A stretch of 61,439 nt of DNA from Cloacibacillus sp. (GTDB lineage Bacteria; Synergistota; Synergistia; Synergistales; Synergistaceae): the NCBI GenBank assembly GCA_036655895.1, contig JAVVPF010000018.1:1-61439 (forward strand). Reading direction: 5' to 3'. The translations under genes and the position numbers were made by a program. The notes under the pieces were generated by a model. The model saw only the letters and a list, made by a program, of their open reading frames with translations. It searched no databases and was not told where the DNA came from. Shown here piece after piece: positions 59,750 to 61,439 of this stretch (its first letter is position 1; each line of letters begins with the position of its first letter).

Positions 59750-59835
59750 GGTAGAATGGCCGAGTGGTCAAAGGCAACAGACTGTAAATCTGTCGGCGAG
59801 AGCCTACGCTAGTTCGAACCTAGCTTCTACCACCA
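59750..59835 (+). tRNA. tRNA-Tyr (anticodon GTA)
   Basis: An 86-base cloverleaf with long variable arm. The acceptor GGTAGAA/TTCTACC, anticodon stem CAGA/TCTG with loop CTGTAAA (anticodon GTA), TAGTTCGAACCTA in the T arm, and an encoded 3-prime ACCA. Confidence 0.95.
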
Positions 59836-59875
59836 TTTTTGTGTCCAAATGCCCTTACCGCATTTAAAAAGACAG

Positions 59876-59951
59876 GCCGACTTAGCTCAGTAGGTAGAGC
59901 ACATCCATGGTAAGGATGGGGTCCCCGGTCCGAGTCCGGGAGTCGGCTCCA
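59876..59951 (+). tRNA. tRNA-Thr (anticodon GGT)
   Basis: A 76-base cloverleaf. The acceptor GCCGACT/AGTCGGC, anticodon stem CATCC/GGATG with loop ATGGTAA (anticodon GGT), CCCGGTCCGAGTCCGGG in the T arm and an encoded TCCA end. It lies 40 bases after tRNA-Tyr, probably in one transcript. Confidence 0.95.
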
Positions 59952-60076
59952 TATAATATACCATCACAGGGTCTTTGTTAGTTTTGGCGAAGGCTCTGTT
60001 TGCTTTTTATAGCCGTGTGCTGTCTCTTAATTCGGAAGGTGCGCTGGATCGCGGCGTGTTGGATGTAAAATTATAA

Positions 60077-60121
60077 AAAGAGCCTCTAAACCTGGATTTC
60101 ACTTAGGTTTAGAGGCTCTTT
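60077..60121. terminator. Bidirectional terminator between the tRNAs and corA
   Basis: AAAGAGCCTCTAAACCT and AGGTTTAGAGGCTCTTT form a perfect 17-bp stem with A and T tracts. It serves both the tRNA transcript and the convergent corA. Confidence 0.92.
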
Positions 60122-60144
60122 GACTGCAAGTGTTTTTCGTCGTT

Positions 60145-61101
60145 TTAAAACAGGCGTTTTCTCCACAGTATCCATGTGGCTACGATTGTGAAGCCTATCG
60201 AGAGGGCGCAGACTATGATGAAGCCCAGCGGGTGACCCTCCCACGGGACGGGGACGTTCATTCCGAAGAAGCTGGCGACCATTGTCGGGATGGCCAGCAC
60301 TATCGTTATGGAAGCCAAGAATTTCATTACTATGTTAAGGTTGTTGGAGATGACGGAGGCGAATGCGTCCATCATGCCGGCGAGGACGTCCGTCTGGATC
60401 TGCGCCATCTCTATGGACTGGTCGTATTCGACCCGCACGTCGTCGAGGAGTTCTTCGTCCTCCTCGCGGAATTTGATGATATGGCTCACCTGCGGGTTGG
60501 AGCAGAGGCGCAGCAGCCGTTCAACGACGACTTTGTTTGAGCGCAGCGACATCGAATAGTAGGTGAGGCCTTTTTGGAGGTCGAGCAGCTGAAAGAGCTC
60601 CTCGTTCTTCATTGAGAGGCGCAGGTCTTGCTCTATCTGGTCGGAACGCCGCGTCATCTGACGCAGGTCCTTCAAAAAGAGCATCGCGGAACGGTATAGT
60701 ATCTGGAAGAGCAGCCGCGTGCGCTTATGCGTGCTGAAATACCGAAAGCGCGACTCTGAAAAATTTTGTATTATATCATTGTGTTCCTGACAGATGGTGA
60801 CGATGTATTCCGGTGTGATGACGATGCCGAGAGGCAGCGTGTCGTATTCATAATTCTGCGCCTCGTGGTTTACGGGGACGTTGATAAGGACAAGTATATG
60901 GTTGTCTTCGATCTCTATACGCGAAGATTCTTCCGGGTCCAGCGCGGAGCGGATAAAATCCTGCGGCGCGCCTGTTATCGCCTCTACGCGGCTGAGTTCG
61001 TCCGCTGTGGGGCGTATAAGACTTATCCATGCGCCGGCTTCGACGCAATCAGGGGTCAGCTCAACGAGCTGCGTCTCTGTTGTTTTTGTTATTCTGAGCA
61101 T
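60145..61101 (-). CDS. corA: CorA family Mg2+/divalent cation channel
   Basis: A pentameric inner-membrane Mg2+ channel subunit of 318 aa. The large N-terminal cytoplasmic part includes AISLIRP-like WISLIRPTADEL, then YYSMSLRSNKVVVERLLRL in the long helix. The C-terminus has two membrane helices with the signature FFGMNVP in the loop between them and a basic RKRLF end. GMN is intact. ATG 61101 has a GGAGG seven bases upstream that overlaps a hairpin. A second structured element lies before it, so expression may be controlled in the leader. Confidence 0.93.
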   Translation of the reverse strand: MLRITKTTETQLVELTPDCVEAGAWISLIRPTADELSRVEAITGAPQDFIRSALDPEESSRIEIEDNHILVLINVPVNHEAQNYEYDTLPLGIVITPEYIVTICQEHNDIIQNFSESRFRYFSTHKRTRLLFQILYRSAMLFLKDLRQMTRRSDQIEQDLRLSMKNEELFQLLDLQKGLTYYSMSLRSNKVVVERLLRLCSNPQVSHIIKFREEDEELLDDVRVEYDQSIEMAQIQTDVLAGMMDAFASVISNNLNIVMKFLASITIVLAIPTMVASFFGMNVPVPWEGHPLGFIIVCALSIGFTIVATWILWRKRLF

Positions 61102-61108
61102 AATATTA

Positions 61109-61199
61109 CCTCCATACCCGCAACACCCGGGTATGGTGCGCCCCAGGGCATGCTATCTAGATGTTTCGCACAATTGTCCGACAGGTTCAGGACTGGGGC
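61109..61199 (-). promoter_or_regulatory. Structured leader RNA of corA
   Basis: Hairpin A: GCCCCAG (61140-61146) pairs with CTGGGGC (61193-61199) around a 46-base loop with further pairing. Hairpin B: CCATACCCG (61112-61120) pairs with CGGGTATGG (61128-61136). The Shine-Dalgarno sequence (61109-61113) shares two bases with the 3-prime arm of hairpin B, so the hairpin could limit ribosome access. It does not match the M-box pattern I know. The upstream stretch 61200-61340 shows no gene. Confidence 0.5.
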
Positions 61200-61340
61200 C
61201 GCTGCTGTCCATTTATAAAACATCCTTCCTCAGGCGCGCCTGAAAATATTTAACTTATAAAGTTTAGTCGTTTGGCGCAAAGAGGTCAAGCGCCGAGCGA
61301 CCAAAAGGTGACGCGGTGATGTAGGTTTGTCAAACCTCTG

Positions 61341-61439
61341 TTACACGGCAACCAAAAAAGCATTTAAGCTTTCCCGTGGAGATTTCCATTTAAGAGGTCT
61401 CATCGGGAAGTTATTGTATTTACCACAGTGGACAGCCAG
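61341..61439 (-). pseudogene. Possible C-terminal end of an IS30-like transposase (runs off the window)
   Basis: On the minus strand a frame enters at the window edge and ends at TAA 61341-61343. Its 32 residues read ...YNNFPMRPLKWKSPRESL..., similar in layout to the IS30 end (N-x-x-P-R-K-x-L-x-W-K-T-P-x-E). Just after it stands AGGTTTG-T-CAAACCT (61323-61337), a palindrome that may belong to the element end. Too little is visible to decide whether the gene is intact. Confidence 0.35.

Noticed and set aside
61102-61250. M-box (Mg2+) riboswitch before corA
   Set aside because: The conserved M-box core and its three-helix layout were not found; only two hairpins are visible.

Overview
The window reads as a chromosome segment of a strictly anaerobic, amino-acid-fermenting bacterium with a Gram-negative type envelope, most likely a member of the Synergistota (a Cloacibacillus- or Synergistes-like gut or digester organism). 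This is an inference. The pointers are a selenocysteine-containing glycine/sarcosine/betaine-reductase-type operon, threonine degradation genes, many Fe-S proteins, a CODH-family protein, hybrid cluster protein, a DUF3798 periplasmic protein, a SurA-N-type periplasmic chaperone domain, frequent TTG/GTG starts with strong GGAGG sites, and GC-rich coding DNA with AT-rich intergenic DNA. No rRNA gene is present to settle the taxonomy.

Left part (1-12.9 kb): a MATE exporter cut by the window edge; a cobalamin adenosyltransferase with a Cys-rich partner; tRNA-Leu; a TetR regulator facing a grd-like operon (component B alpha/beta precursor, UGA-containing selenoprotein B subunit, a 51-aa membrane peptide, an SSS symporter); GltS; and a non-oxidative decarboxylase module (LpdD-like, UbiX, MarR, UbiD).

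Signalling and metabolism (13-29.6 kb): Hcp; a large PAS/GGDEF gene broken by two in-frame stops; a membrane-anchored binding protein, a 1067-aa hybrid histidine kinase and an HD-GYP response regulator; tdh and kbl with a diguanylate cyclase between them; a 4Fe-4S protein; and a FolD homologue lacking two catalytic residues.

Transport (29.6-39 kb): two consecutive Fe(III)-type ABC importers with fused double-domain permeases. The first carries two ATPase genes.

Regulation and Fe-S region (39-47.9 kb): an XRE regulator in a field of CGTAAT-like repeats, an EamA exporter, a class IV aminotransferase, two Fe-S type Rrf2 regulators, ferredoxins, an orphan HPt protein, and a cooS-like/cooF-like/FNOR operon. 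Its CODH-like protein keeps the metal ligands but has lost the catalytic lysine and the histidine relay. The first Rrf2 gene and hcp, 27 kb apart, share a nearly identical operator-like sequence.

Core super-operon (47.9-57 kb): rimP-nusA-ylxR-ylxQ-infB-ylxP-rbfA-nrnA-truB-ribF, then a SurA-N protein. Right end: a 7-alpha-HSDH-like dehydrogenase, a thioredoxin-like selenoprotein with a U-P-P-C active site hidden by its UGA codon, a DUF3798 protein, tRNA-Tyr, tRNA-Thr, a CorA transporter behind a structured leader, and a possible transposase tail at the edge.

The most notable points are the two UGA-encoded selenoproteins, the component B precursor without the pyruvoyl-forming cysteine, the CODH-like protein stripped of its acid/base residues, and the palindromic operators that tie regulators to targets.
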